Shown here: piece after piece, positions 35,776 to 44,488 of the stretch
How the letters are laid out: each line of letters begins with the position of its first letter
Position numbering within the stretch: the first letter of the stretch is position 1
Origin: Catenuloplanes atrovinosus
GTDB lineage: Bacteria; Actinomycetota; Actinomycetes; Mycobacteriales; Micromonosporaceae
Direction of reading: 5' to 3'
Assembly (NCBI RefSeq): GCF_031458235.1
Contig: NZ_JAVDYB010000001.1
Coordinates: 5,752,001 to 5,816,000, forward strand
DNA length: 64,000 bases
Program-made: the position numbers and the translations under genes
The notes under the pieces: generated by a model
Database searches by the model: none
Seen by the model: only the letters and a program-made list of their open reading frames with translations
What the model was told of the DNA's origin: nothing

Positions 35776-36804
35776 TTACACACCCGGGTTCAGCGCGATG
35801 ATCCGCGAGATCAGGCCGCCGCCGGGGAAGTCCATCAGCACCATGCCCGCGCGCACCACCGGCGGGTGCACCTCCGGGCCCTCGTTCAGGTAGACCAGCA
35901 GGAACGGGTTCACGCCCTGGACGCCGAGCGCGCCGCCGGCGACCGCCTCCGGGGTGGCGAAGACGCTGGCCCCACTGGTGAAGTTCACGTACATCTTCGC
36001 CGGGTCGCCGGCACTGGTTCGGTCCAGGTGCCGGCGGACCTGGTCGCGCTTGGTGGCGATGGCGCCCACGTTCGGCACGGTGTACTCGTCCTGGACGTAC
36101 GTGGACGAGCCGTCCCCCCACTCCGCCGTGAACTGGGACAGGCCGTACTGCCCGTACCGCCCGCCGAACGGGCCGTGCATGACGGCCAGCACCACCTTGC
36201 CGCGCACCGCGCCGAGCGTGGGCGTGGCCGCGGCGGCGGACCGGGTCACGGACGGCGCCCAGAACAGGCCGGGCCGCGCGTCCCGGTACCGGTCGAAGAT
36301 GTCCGGGAACGCCAGCTGCCCGCTCGCGTCCGTGCACGAGCCGGTCTGGGCGGTGCACTCGTGCTTGAACCGCATGATCACGGTCTCGGTCGGGTGCGCG
36401 CTCAGGAAGGCGGACAGCACGGTCAGCACGTCGTCGAAGTTCGCGTTCTGGTACGTGGCGCCGTGGTGGATCGTGAACGTGTTGCCGCTGTTGATCCGCG
36501 CGCGCACGTCGATCACCCGGATGCCGGCGTCGAGCTGCGCGGTCAGCGTGGCGCCGCTGTTCCCGTGGTTCTCCTGCGTCTGCGTCCAGGTGCCGCCGTG
36601 GATGGAGAGCGTCTCGTGCGTACCCGGGATGGACATCGCGGCGATGCTGGTGGCGCCCGGCACGCGCGCCATCCAGTCCGGGTTGCTGGTGCTGCGCAAC
36701 GTCCGGTAGGACGCGTCCGCGGCGGACGCGGCGCCCGGCGAGAGCAGCACGCCCGCGGCGGCGAGCACCGCCGCGGCACCGATGGTCAAGATCCGTCGCC
36801 TCAT
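35776..36804 (-). CDS. Secreted phosphatidylinositol-specific phospholipase C
   Basis: 342 residues. A Sec signal peptide (MRRRILTIGAAAVLAAAGVLLSPGAASAA) precedes a PI-PLC X domain: the two catalytic histidines sit in AAMSIPGTHETLS and FTIHHGATY, with the conserved Arg/Asp in IRVIDVRARI. The enzyme cleaves phosphatidylinositol or GPI-type lipids outside the cell to inositol phosphate and diacylglycerol. ATG at 36804 has GGAGG 11 nt upstream and gives a proper signal peptide; the longer frame from 36861 would bury it. Confidence 0.92.
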   Translation of the reverse strand: MRRRILTIGAAAVLAAAGVLLSPGAASAADASYRTLRSTSNPDWMARVPGATSIAAMSIPGTHETLSIHGGTWTQTQENHGNSGATLTAQLDAGIRVIDVRARINSGNTFTIHHGATYQNANFDDVLTVLSAFLSAHPTETVIMRFKHECTAQTGSCTDASGQLAFPDIFDRYRDARPGLFWAPSVTRSAAAATPTLGAVRGKVVLAVMHGPFGGRYGQYGLSQFTAEWGDGSSTYVQDEYTVPNVGAIATKRDQVRRHLDRTSAGDPAKMYVNFTSGASVFATPEAVAGGALGVQGVNPFLLVYLNEGPEVHPPVVRAGMVLMDFPGGGLISRIIALNPGV

Positions 36805-36899
36805 CTGCCGCCTCCGGGGGTGTGGGCGCGAGTACGGGTACACCGTGGACCGCCGGGGCACCGGGCACCAGATGCCGCATCAACGCAGAGGAATATCCC

Positions 36900-37127
36900 T
36901 CATGAACTCTTCCGGACCGTGAACAGGTCGCCCGGCTGGCAGTCGAGCGCCTGACAGAGCGCGGTCAGTGTGCTGAACCGGACGGCGCGGGCCCGCCCGT
37001 TCTTCAGGATCGACAGGTTCGCCAGCGTGATCCCGACCCGGTCGGCCAGTTCGGTGAGCGTCATGCCGCGCGCCGCGAGCAGCTCGTCGAGGTGCACGTC
37101 GATCCGGTGTTCCTCCTCCGGCGGCAC
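36900..37127 (-). CDS. Short XRE/Cro-CI helix-turn-helix regulator
   Basis: 75 residues, almost only a helix-turn-helix: HLDELLAARGMTLTELADRVGITLANLSILKNGRARAVRFSTLTALCQALDCQPGDLF. This is the YozG-like type usually encoded next to DUF2975 membrane proteins, as here: the GTG at 37127 is 3 nt after the stop codon of that gene. It probably binds the AT-rich repeated TATCG sites upstream of the pair and controls its own operon. Confidence 0.92.
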   Translation of the reverse strand: MPPEEEHRIDVHLDELLAARGMTLTELADRVGITLANLSILKNGRARAVRFSTLTALCQALDCQPGDLFTVRKSS

Positions 37128-37130
37128 CGC

Positions 37131-37712
37131 TCAGACCACCTCCTCGAGCTCGGCCCGCATCGCCGCGCCCCGGCGGAGCACCTCGCCGACCGCGACCAGA
37201 CCGAAACCGAGCAGGAGCCACCACCAGCTGTACGACGCGGAGAGCGCCCAGCCGTCGTCGTAGACCAGCGTGGAGCCGAGCGCGCCCGCGACCGTCCTCA
37301 GCACGTCCGCGACCAGGCCGCCCACCAGCGTGCCGATGCCCAGCCGCCGCAGGCCGCGCGCCGGCCCGGCCGCGAACGGATCGGTACGCAGCGCCGTGCG
37401 CACGATCCGCCAGAGCGCCACGATGATCACCATGCCCAGCAGGTACGAGGGCACGCCCACCGCCACCGACGCGAACCGCTCGGCCCAGGTCGGATCCGCC
37501 ACGGTCACGTCCATGGCGCCACCGTCGGACAGCGAGACCCGGGGCGGCAGCCCGGGATACGGCGGCGCGCCCGCGGTCTGGATCGTCAGCTCCACGGCGT
37601 CCGCGGTCACGGCCTGCGCCACCGTGCCGATGCCCGCGACGGCGCCCAGCACGGTGGCGACGGTGAGCGCGGTCCGCAGCTCACCCAGCCAGTCCCGATA
37701 CCCGTCGATCAT
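37131..37712 (-). CDS. DUF2975 membrane protein
   Basis: 193 residues with four membrane helices (ALTVATVLGAVAGIGTVAQAV, VPSYLLGMVIIVALWRIV, IGTLVGGLVADVLRTVAGA, WWWLLLGFGLVAVGEVL). The layout and the segment LRTDPFAAGPARGLRRLGIG match DUF2975. ATG at 37712 has GGGGAGG 8 nt upstream. It is the first gene of a two-gene unit with the XRE regulator. Function is unknown; such pairs are thought to respond to envelope or growth state. Confidence 0.88.
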   Translation of the reverse strand: MIDGYRDWLGELRTALTVATVLGAVAGIGTVAQAVTADAVELTIQTAGAPPYPGLPPRVSLSDGGAMDVTVADPTWAERFASVAVGVPSYLLGMVIIVALWRIVRTALRTDPFAAGPARGLRRLGIGTLVGGLVADVLRTVAGALGSTLVYDDGWALSASYSWWWLLLGFGLVAVGEVLRRGAAMRAELEEVV

Positions 37713-37725
37713 GTCCAGCCTCCCC

Positions 37726-37763
37726 GTCTTATCGAAAAACGATATCTCGATAATCGATAAGAC
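37726..37763. promoter_or_regulatory. Multi-half-site operator for the DUF2975/XRE unit
   Basis: AT-rich block in a very GC-rich setting. The outer inverted repeat is GTCTTATCGA (37726-37735) and TCGATAAGAC (37754-37763). Inside, TATCG at 37730 and CGATA at 37740, 37748 and 37755 give four half sites at 7-10 bp spacing. It lies 14 bp upstream of the first gene of the pair, the natural place for autoregulation. Confidence 0.75.
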
Positions 37764-38176
37764 AGCGACGCTTGTCAAGGCCCCGGGCACTTGGCCTCTG
37801 GCACCACCGAAGCCCGCCGGCCGATCACGCATCCAGACCCGGCCGCACCCGTCGTGCGGCCGGCACCCACCTCACGCATCGCCGCGACACGCCCGCCGGT
37901 CGTGCATCGCGGGCCGGCGATCCCGGTCGTGGATCGTCCCCGCAGCGGTCAGGTGACCAGCCACGGGGGCCGCGTGGTTCTCTGGTGCGCACACGGACAC
38001 CGGCTCCGACCGGCGGACCGGAGCGGAGCGCCAGCGGAGTCGGAGGGGAGCCGGAGGTTTGCCCGCGGGAGCATGCGGGCCGAGCCGGGCCGGGAGCGGG
38101 AAAATCGGGGTCCGGGGTTGGCCCTCCCCGGGCCGGGCGCCGTACCCGCGGGCCGGACAACGGCGGAAGCGGGCTC
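37764..38176. other. Intergenic region, 413 bp, no convincing gene
   Basis: Open frames here are Arg/Pro-rich products of GC bias without ribosome sites. The only notable content is the dispersed repeat at 38053-38106. Confidence 0.6.
38053..38106 (+). repeat. Dispersed intergenic repeat, copy 1
   Basis: About 54 bp containing AGGTTTGCCCGCGGGAGCAT and, 15 bp on, CGGGAGCGGGAAAATC. A second copy in reverse orientation lies at 51314-51366. Both lie between genes. Confidence 0.7.
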
Positions 38177-39076
38177 TCAGTCCTGGCTGTTGACGCGGGC
38201 GCGGCCGACCGCGGGGCGGTTGACCGTGGCGCGGCCGGCGGGACGGCCGGCGGACCGGGGCGTGGTGCCGGCCGGGCGACGACTGAGCGGGGTGCCACCG
38301 GTAACCGCCGTAGCCGGAACGCGGGTGTCGGGCTCGGGCCGCGCCGCCGCGCTCCTCGGCGGGACCGGCGCGGCGGCCACGGTCTCCGGGGACTCGTCGG
38401 CGGAGTCGTCGAACTCGGGCTGGAGCTCCTCCGGCGACTCGCGGAACGGGCGGATCTCGCCGGTGAGCAGGCCGGCGTCGCGGGCGGCGGCGTGCCAGCG
38501 CAGGCTTTTCATGCCGGTGGTGGCGGCGGTGGCGGTCTCGACGATGCCGACCGCGAGCGCCGCCACCGCGACCGTGGCGGCGGGCAGGTGGCCGGAGAGC
38601 GCGCCGGCGCCGGCCGCCAGCGCGGCCGGGAGGTACACGGCCGCGCGCGCACCCACGCGGCTGCGCAGGCCCCGGCGGGTCGCGGTGGACACGTCCGCGG
38701 CCGCGATCAGCGCCAGCACGAGCGTGACCGCGATCGCGAGCGGCCGGTCCACGCCTACCAGACCGCGCAGCACCACCAGCGCGGTGGTCAGCGCGGTCGC
38801 GGTGGCGATCCGGGCGGGCAGCCGCCGGCCGCGGGTGGCCGCCCGCGGATCGGTGAGCAGGTCGGACACGCGGCAGAAGGCGACGCCGAGCAGCCACATG
38901 CCGACGAAGACGCCACCCCACAGGTGTACGGTCGCCGGCCAGAGCGCGATCACCAGCCCCAGCGTCGCGGACAGCCCGCCGAAACTGATCCCCAGCCACC
39001 AGGCGAGGAGTTCGCGGACCTGGCCCCCCAGGTAGGCGGCCTCGTGACGGGCGTGCGTGACCAGTTCGTGCGGCAT
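38177..39076 (-). CDS. Multi-helix membrane protein, unknown function
   Basis: 299 residues. An N-terminal amphipathic part (MPHELVTHARHEAAYLGGQVRELLAWW) is followed by about six membrane helices up to residue 195, and then a roughly 100-residue Pro/Ala/Arg-rich cytoplasmic tail (PATAVTGGTPLSRRPAGTTPRS...). I do not recognise a family. It is divergent from the MarR-type regulator at 39253 and might be controlled by it. The low-complexity tail may be partly an artefact of late stop placement. Confidence 0.65.
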   Translation of the reverse strand: MPHELVTHARHEAAYLGGQVRELLAWWLGISFGGLSATLGLVIALWPATVHLWGGVFVGMWLLGVAFCRVSDLLTDPRAATRGRRLPARIATATALTTALVVLRGLVGVDRPLAIAVTLVLALIAAADVSTATRRGLRSRVGARAAVYLPAALAAGAGALSGHLPAATVAVAALAVGIVETATAATTGMKSLRWHAAARDAGLLTGEIRPFRESPEELQPEFDDSADESPETVAAAPVPPRSAAARPEPDTRVPATAVTGGTPLSRRPAGTTPRSAGRPAGRATVNRPAVGRARVNSQD

Positions 39077-39252
39077 ATTCGGACCAACCTCCGTTTCGGT
39101 ACGCGGGATACTGCTTCACCCGGGAGACCGGGCACACATCCGAGGCACGCATCAACCCTTCGACTGATCGCGGCACTCACTGTGCGGCTCACGGGCACAC
39201 CGACCGTCGATTTACCATGGGTTGCCGGATTCCATGCAGGCGGGACGATGTG

Positions 39253-39717
39253 ATGAACGACAGCAGTGACGAGGTTCTCGGCGCCATCGAGACCGAGATC
39301 GCGCTGCTCATGCGCATGGGCGAGGCCACCCGGCGGGCCACCCCGGTGGAGCCGCACCGTGCGCTCGACCGCGCCGCCTACGTGATCCTCCGGCAGCTCG
39401 ACGAGGCCGGCCCCACGAACGTGTCCACGCTCGCCGCCCGCCTCAACCTGGACGGCTCCACCATCACCCGCCAGGTCACCGCCATGCAGCGCGACGGCCT
39501 GGTCACCCGCGCCCCCGACCCCGCCGACGGCCGCGGCACGCTCATCTCCCCCACCGCACACGGCCTGCACTGCGTGTCCGTGGTCCGCGCCGCCCGCCGC
39601 GAGATCTACGGCAAGATCCTCGCCGACTGGAACGCCGCCGACCGCGCCACGCTCGCCACGCTCATGCACCGCCTGAACGTGTCACTCTCCGCACACAAAC
39701 CGACCGCGCGCAACTGA
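39253..39717 (+). CDS. MarR-family transcriptional regulator
   Basis: 154 residues. The winged helix-turn-helix is clear: RAAYVILRQLDEAGPTNVSTLAARLNLDGSTITRQVTAMQRDGLVTRAPDPADGRGTLISPTAHG, with the DxR wing motif (DPADGR). Flanking helices form the dimer interface. Its effector is unknown. The ATG at 39253 is preferred over a start at 39217, which would add a non-homologous extension. It ends 31 nt before rnpB. Confidence 0.9.
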   Translation: MNDSSDEVLGAIETEIALLMRMGEATRRATPVEPHRALDRAAYVILRQLDEAGPTNVSTLAARLNLDGSTITRQVTAMQRDGLVTRAPDPADGRGTLISPTAHGLHCVSVVRAARREIYGKILADWNAADRATLATLMHRLNVSLSAHKPTARN

Positions 39718-39748
39718 GCCCCGCCGCCCGTTTGTAGGATGCTGCTTG

Positions 39749-40167
<419 letters not shown>

Positions 40168-40966
40168 CCTTCCTGACCGCGTCGCCGCATCGGACCGCCG
40201 ACGGAATCGGGGGTTTTCGCGCCATGATGTGAGAGCGAATCCGCATATCACGATGAGGAGATAATCGAGGAGAGAAGAGAATCGCGCCACGCGTTATCGG
40301 TGAATAACATGATTTCGCAATCGGCCCTCATACTCCATGCCGACTCTATTCGCAATCGCGAGAGATCCCATGCTCACGGGACCGGTCGCAGCCGTGATTA
40401 CACGCGGGTTGAGCTGATTGAATGCAAGGGCGACGAGGATGCGAGCCGCATCGGCAGCATAGCTCTTGCCCCACTGGTCCGCTCGTATGGCATAACCGGA
40501 GTTTGGCCGCCTTCACACCGCCGGGCGCGAGGCGCACGAAGCCGATAACCCTATCTTCAGGCGCATCGCCGCGGTGAAATAGGAAGCGCCCGGGAAAGTC
40601 GGTCGCAAGGCCGCCTCCCTGTACGAGGAACACCGTCCGGGACGGACTCACGCCGCTGCCGGGGGAGATCCCAGGTTGACGTCTCCGTCGTTCCCACCCC
40701 CGGCGACGTCCCCGGGCCGCGTCGTGGACTGCCGGCCGGGCCGGATGCGAGCTGGATCACTGGTCAGAACCTACGACTCACCAGTGGTCTGCTGGTCTGA
40801 CCGTCATCAAGACGAACTGAGCTGGCAAAACGGACTCCGGCGGACATCGCCGACACGGCCGGCCGGCAGCCCAAGACTGGTTGAACGGTCAAACTTATCG
40901 TTGACAAGTAAATCTGTCGGAGGAAGGCTCTGATCGAAGCGGATCACTCGGACGCTTGAAGGGACA
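40168..40966. other. Degenerate lower-GC region between rnpB and a secreted-protein gene
   Basis: Visibly less GC-rich than its surroundings (for example 40210-40330). Apart from the acetyltransferase remnant at 40294-40651 I see no intact gene. A TTGACA hexamer at 40901 could be part of a promoter for the gene at 40967, but no convincing -10 box follows at the right distance. Confidence 0.6.
40294..40651 (-). pseudogene. Frameshifted GNAT acetyltransferase remnant
   Basis: Two minus-strand frames together read as a RimJ/RimL-type acetyltransferase. The upstream part (RFLFHRGDAPEDRVIGFVRLAPGG) ends near 40505. After a one-base shift the other frame continues as NSGYAIRADQWGKSYAADAA, then RILVALAFNQLNPRVITAAT and GSLAIANRVGMEYEGRLRNH, ending at a TAA (40296-40294). 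GYAIxxDxWGKxYAxxAA is the acetyl-CoA-binding motif A of this family. The N-terminal roughly 60 residues are not recognisable upstream. The gene is therefore broken by a frameshift and probably truncated as well. Confidence 0.75.
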
Positions 40967-41323
40967 ATGATGCGCACCAACATCAAGAAGGTCGCCGCCG
41001 GTCTTGCCGCGGTCCTGACCACGACGCTGGCCGTGATGCTGCCGGGGTCACCCGCACAGGCCGGCGAGCCGTTCAAGAACCCCGACGTGGGCCTCGTCTT
41101 CTACTCGTCCAACCCGCTCGAGGTGGTCGGCCGCCAGGCAGCCCCGGACGACCTGTGCCGCCCGATCCCGGCCAAGGCGACGTGGACGATCGACTGGAAC
41201 AACGCGTTCCCGAACGGCGTCGTCGGCTACACCAACGCCGACTGCAGCGGCGAGTCTCGGTACTACATCGACACGTTCCACAGCTGGCCGGAGAACTACC
41301 TGCTGTCCTACAAGTCGCTCTGA
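40967..41323 (+). CDS. Small secreted protein, unknown function
   Basis: 118 residues: signal peptide MMRTNIKKVAAGLAAVLTTTLAVMLPGSPAQAG, then a mature domain of about 85 residues with two cysteines (DDLCRPIPAKATWTIDWNNAF and GYTNADCSGESRYYIDTF) that could form one disulfide. It is Tyr/Trp/Asn-rich and looks like a compact beta protein of the type seen in small secreted inhibitors, but I do not recognise the family. ATG at 40967 or 40970; a GAAGGGA ribosome site lies just upstream. A strong hairpin follows. Confidence 0.82.
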   Translation: MMRTNIKKVAAGLAAVLTTTLAVMLPGSPAQAGEPFKNPDVGLVFYSSNPLEVVGRQAAPDDLCRPIPAKATWTIDWNNAFPNGVVGYTNADCSGESRYYIDTFHSWPENYLLSYKSL

Positions 41324-41329
41324 CCGCGA

Positions 41330-41363
41330 ACGCCGGTGGTCGCCCGCGGACGACCACCGGCGT
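41330..41363 (+). terminator. Hairpin after the small secreted protein gene
   Basis: Arms 41330-41342 and 41351-41363 are a perfect 13-bp inverted repeat (acgccggtggtcg) with an 8-nt loop, 6 nt after the stop codon. Confidence 0.85.
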
Positions 41364-41724
41364 CGCAGCGGGATCGCTGGCCTGCTGCCCAGCGCCGACC
41401 GAGGTCTCGCACCGGTTTCCGGGGGACGTCGAGTGTGGCGGGATGGGCGGTCACGCAGAGCCGCTCGGCGGCTCCGCGCCCGCCAGAGCCTGGACCGAAG
41501 TGGGAGGCCGGGCTGCGGCGCGGCCCAGGCGCCGCCGGGCCGCACGTCGCGGAAGCCCACATACAACACCGGTATGCGGCGGTGCCAGCCGATCCAGAAA
41601 CGGCCTGCGAAGTTGGTCGAGGCGCTTCCGGGCCGGCGACGACCGTTCGGGTACTCGGAGCGCCAAGCGCCGTCGTTCGTGAGAAGAGGGCCGCGGCTGC
41701 GGGACCAGGAGCGGGACGAGCGCC
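41364..41724. other. Intergenic region between convergent genes, no convincing gene
   Basis: About 360 bp after the terminator. Several frames are open, but they are Arg/Pro-rich with no ribosome site or recognisable domain. Possibly decayed coding DNA. Confidence 0.5.
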
Positions 41725-42216
41725 TCACGTTCTGCTTCTCGGGCGGGCCGGAAGAGAGCCGGTGAGGGCGAGCGGGGCGAGGCCCGCGCCGATGGCGAGA
41801 GCGGCCACCGGGAGCAGCGCGGGAACCGCGGTGAGGCCGAGGCAGCCGGCGAGGACCGCGTATGGGGACCAGGTGGGCAGGTGCGAAGGGCGGGCGGCGG
41901 CGAGCAGCGCGACCAGCGTCACCAGGCCGAGCTGGAACAGCAACGCGGCGAGCAGCGGCCACGGCTCGGGAATCGCCGGGCCGGTGGCGGTGGTCAGGCC
42001 GAGGGAGGCGGCGCCGAGCACGGTGGCCGCGGTCGCCGTCGTGGCGAGGGTGTGGCGGGGTGGGTGCGGGGAGTCGGCCAGCGGGCGGAGGAGCGTCGCC
42101 AGCAGCGCGAACAGCAGCATGGAGAGCAGGAACGCCGCGCGGGCGCCGTCGAGCCGGTGGAGGAGGCCGTACGTGAGGAGCAACAGCGGGGCTCCGACGG
42201 CGCAGAGACGCGTCAT
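41725..42216 (-). CDS. Small multi-helix membrane protein, unknown function
   Basis: 163 residues, Leu/Ala-rich, with about five predicted membrane helices (CAVGAPLLLLTYGLL, AAFLLSMLLFALLATLL, LATTATAATVLGAASLGL, PLLAALLFQLGLVTLVALLAA, YAVLAGCLGLTAVPALLPVAALAIGAG). No conserved polar motif. It is divergent from the Vgb gene with about 100 bp between. I do not recognise a family. Confidence 0.65.
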   Translation of the reverse strand: MTRLCAVGAPLLLLTYGLLHRLDGARAAFLLSMLLFALLATLLRPLADSPHPPRHTLATTATAATVLGAASLGLTTATGPAIPEPWPLLAALLFQLGLVTLVALLAAARPSHLPTWSPYAVLAGCLGLTAVPALLPVAALAIGAGLAPLALTGSLPARPRSRT

Positions 42217-42312
42217 GGGAGGAAGCGTGCGCCCGGGGCGGGCCGATGCTCATCGGGGTTCTTCCCCTAGAGGACCCGTAAATCGGTGGCCACGGGTGCG
42301 AGGATGGTGACG

Positions 42313-43179
42313 ATGATTGATCAGATCGCGGTCACGGGCGGCCCCTACGGCATCACGGTCGATGTGGACGGATACGTGTGGACCACGTTGATCCACAGTG
42401 GTCAGGTGGCGCGCGTGTCGCCGGCGGACGGCGCCGTGACGGTGCACGATCTCGGCGCGCCGGAGAGCGGCCCGGCGGTGATCGTGCCGGGCGTGGACGG
42501 CGGCGTCTGGTTCACCCGCTCACGCGATCACCGGATCGGGCGGATCACGAGGGACGGGGAGATCTCGGCGACCGAGCTGAGCGGCGAGACCGGCCCCTTC
42601 GGCATCACGACCGCGCCCGGCGGAGCGCTCTGGTTCACCGAGATGACCGGCAACTCCGTCGCGCGACGAGACCCCGACGGCAATGTCACCCGCTTTCCCC
42701 TCCCGGAGGCCGGCGCCTTCCCCTCGATGATCGCCACCGGCGCCGACGACACTCTCTGGTGCACGCTGAACAGCGCCAACGCGCTGGCTCGCGTGACCCT
42801 CGACGGCACCGTCACCGTGCATCCCCTCCCCTCCCCGAACGCCGGCCCGGTCGGCATCGCCTGCGACTCCGAGGGCGCGGTCTGGTTCGCCGAGCTCTTG
42901 GCGGGCCGGATCGGCCGGCGTGCCGCGGACGGCACGATCACCGAGTTTCCCCTCCCCGACCCCCGGGCCAAGCCGCACGCGATCGTGGCCGATCCGGCGG
43001 GCGGGGTCTGGTTCACCGCGTGGGCCGCGAACCGCATCGGTCACGTCACGCCGGCCGGCGACGTCCGCCACTGGGACCTGCCGACGCCGGACTCCGAGCC
43101 GCACGGCATCGCGCTCGCCCCGGACGGCACCGTGTGGGCCGCCCTGGAGAAGGACGCGGTGGCACGCCTGAGACCGTGA
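42313..43179 (+). CDS. vgb: Virginiamycin B lyase-like beta-propeller
   Basis: About 289 residues forming a seven-bladed propeller from repeated blades of the pattern PxGI(A/T)xxxxGxVWFTxxxxxRIGRI. Residues matching the reported Vgb catalytic set are present: His in KPHAIVADP and the Glu-x-His pair in PDSEPHGIAL. Vgb linearises streptogramin B antibiotics by a Mg-dependent elimination. Many actinobacterial homologues are untested and some may act on other cyclic esters, so resistance is a hypothesis. ATG at 42313 has GAGG about 10 nt upstream; ATG 42304 is an alternative. Confidence 0.82.
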   Translation: MIDQIAVTGGPYGITVDVDGYVWTTLIHSGQVARVSPADGAVTVHDLGAPESGPAVIVPGVDGGVWFTRSRDHRIGRITRDGEISATELSGETGPFGITTAPGGALWFTEMTGNSVARRDPDGNVTRFPLPEAGAFPSMIATGADDTLWCTLNSANALARVTLDGTVTVHPLPSPNAGPVGIACDSEGAVWFAELLAGRIGRRAADGTITEFPLPDPRAKPHAIVADPAGGVWFTAWAANRIGHVTPAGDVRHWDLPTPDSEPHGIALAPDGTVWAALEKDAVARLRP

Positions 43180-43460
43180 AACCGCCGCAGGCGACCCGCA
43201 GGGCGAAACCGGCGCGCTGAGGAGCTTGAGCGCTCACGCCGACGATGGGGCCGCGGCATCGAGGAATAACGGTGGCGGCGCTTTCCCACCGCCGCAACCG
43301 CCTTGCAACTTCCGCGCGACGCGACGATTTCGTAACCGCTTGTCGGTCTTTCGGGGGTCGCCCGCTTAATGCTCACCCGCTACGTTGACACCTACTAGTC
43401 CCGGTTTGCCGCGCCGGGAAGCGCCGTTCGTGAGATCGGAAAGGCGGTCGGATGGGGCGT

Positions 43461-44168
43461 TCAGGCCGCGTACCTCGTACCCGTGGACTGGCGGGGCAGC
43501 AGCGGCCGGAGGCCGGTCTGCCGGCCGTAGAGCCCGAGCGCGTCCACCAGCATCGCCTGTACGGCGTAGGAGTCCGGCAGGCGCCACTGCACCTCCTCGG
43601 GCGCGACGGCCCAGCGCACCGCTCCCTCCGGCAGCCGGGTCGGCGGCGCGGGGATCCACGAGCCCGGGCCGTGCCGCACCACGTCCAGCGACTCGTCCAG
43701 CTCGGGCCGCAGCGGATCGCCGGGCGCGACCAGCAGCATCCATCGCGCGGTGGGCGTGACCGCGATCGGGCCGCGCACCTGACCGCGCCCCGGGCCGACC
43801 ACGCCGGCCAGCAGCCGGGCCGCGCCCAGCACCCGCAGGCCCAGGTGCGCGGGCACCTCCAGCACGTCGAACGCGTGGCCGGTGGCGAGCAGCACGGAGT
43901 GCGGCCGGGACCGCCACCACGCCGCCACCCGGTCCGTGTCGGCGGTGGCCGCGCGCTCCCAGGATTCCTCGGCCGGGTGACACGCGATCGTGGGACATCC
44001 CGGCCGACCGCAGGCGAACCGCCCGCCGGTCAGGCACGCGCCGGGCAGCACCGGCCAGTCGTGGTCGGCGTACCGCAACGCGGCCCGGCGCAGGCGCGGG
44101 CGGCGCAGCACGCCGGCCATGTCGGACAGGCTCGTCGGAACGAATGGTGGTCGGGCGCTCCACCGCAT
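43461..44168 (-). CDS. Bifunctional primase/polymerase-like protein
   Basis: 235 residues. The N-terminal region (ALRYADHDWPVLPGACLTGGRFACGRPGCPTIACHPAEESWERAATADTDRVAAWWRSRPHSVLLATG) has the pattern of the archaeo-eukaryotic primase-type Prim-Pol domain common in streptomycetes, with Cys/His residues that might bind zinc. The usual catalytic DxD is not obvious here (FDVLEVP stands in its place). The family is chromosomal, widespread in actinobacteria and of unknown biological role. ATG at 44168 lacks a good ribosome site; 44120 is possible. It is divergent from the XRE regulator at 44489. Confidence 0.7.
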   Translation of the reverse strand: MRWSARPPFVPTSLSDMAGVLRRPRLRRAALRYADHDWPVLPGACLTGGRFACGRPGCPTIACHPAEESWERAATADTDRVAAWWRSRPHSVLLATGHAFDVLEVPAHLGLRVLGAARLLAGVVGPGRGQVRGPIAVTPTARWMLLVAPGDPLRPELDESLDVVRHGPGSWIPAPPTRLPEGAVRWAVAPEEVQWRLPDSYAVQAMLVDALGLYGRQTGLRPLLPRQSTGTRYAA

Positions 44169-44488
44169 GGCTAGAAACCCCCCAGGTCAGCGACTCTTCC
44201 GGATTCCAGGGTGATCAAGCCGTCACCCCGCGCACTCGACTTCGTTATCGAGTGTCGTACCGGTTGCAACTTGCATCTGAAGTTACGAACCGCCGTAGCT
44301 CGGCGAGCACACTCGCTGTGCGACCGGCACCGAACAAGTGACCCACCGGCACCGGAAATTCAAAGACGTTTTTCTCCGCTCGGGGTGCCGCCATATCGAG
44401 CACGCACGAACGTTCCTCCATCCGCGTATCGGGGGCGCCCGAATCGGAGCGCTGGTGGAGAAGCGTTCAGGAGCAATGGGGAGGGCCA
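44169..44488. promoter_or_regulatory. Divergent promoter region, 320 bp
   Basis: Comparatively AT-rich spacer between the primase-like gene and the XRE regulator. It contains short palindromes (ctcga/tcgag at 44237-44255 and cggtt/aaccg around 44264-44294), which are candidate operators for the XRE protein, but none is strong enough to assign. Confidence 0.4.

Noticed and set aside
40300-40548. Plus-strand frame of 82 residues after rnpB
   Set aside because: It is antisense to the acetyltransferase remnant, which explains why the region is open.
41048-42253. Long minus-strand open frame over the small secreted gene and the spacer after it
   Set aside because: It overlaps the well-supported secreted-protein gene and the membrane-protein gene. 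A short stretch looks protein-like (IGWHRRIPVLYVGFRDV), but no family or start is recognisable.
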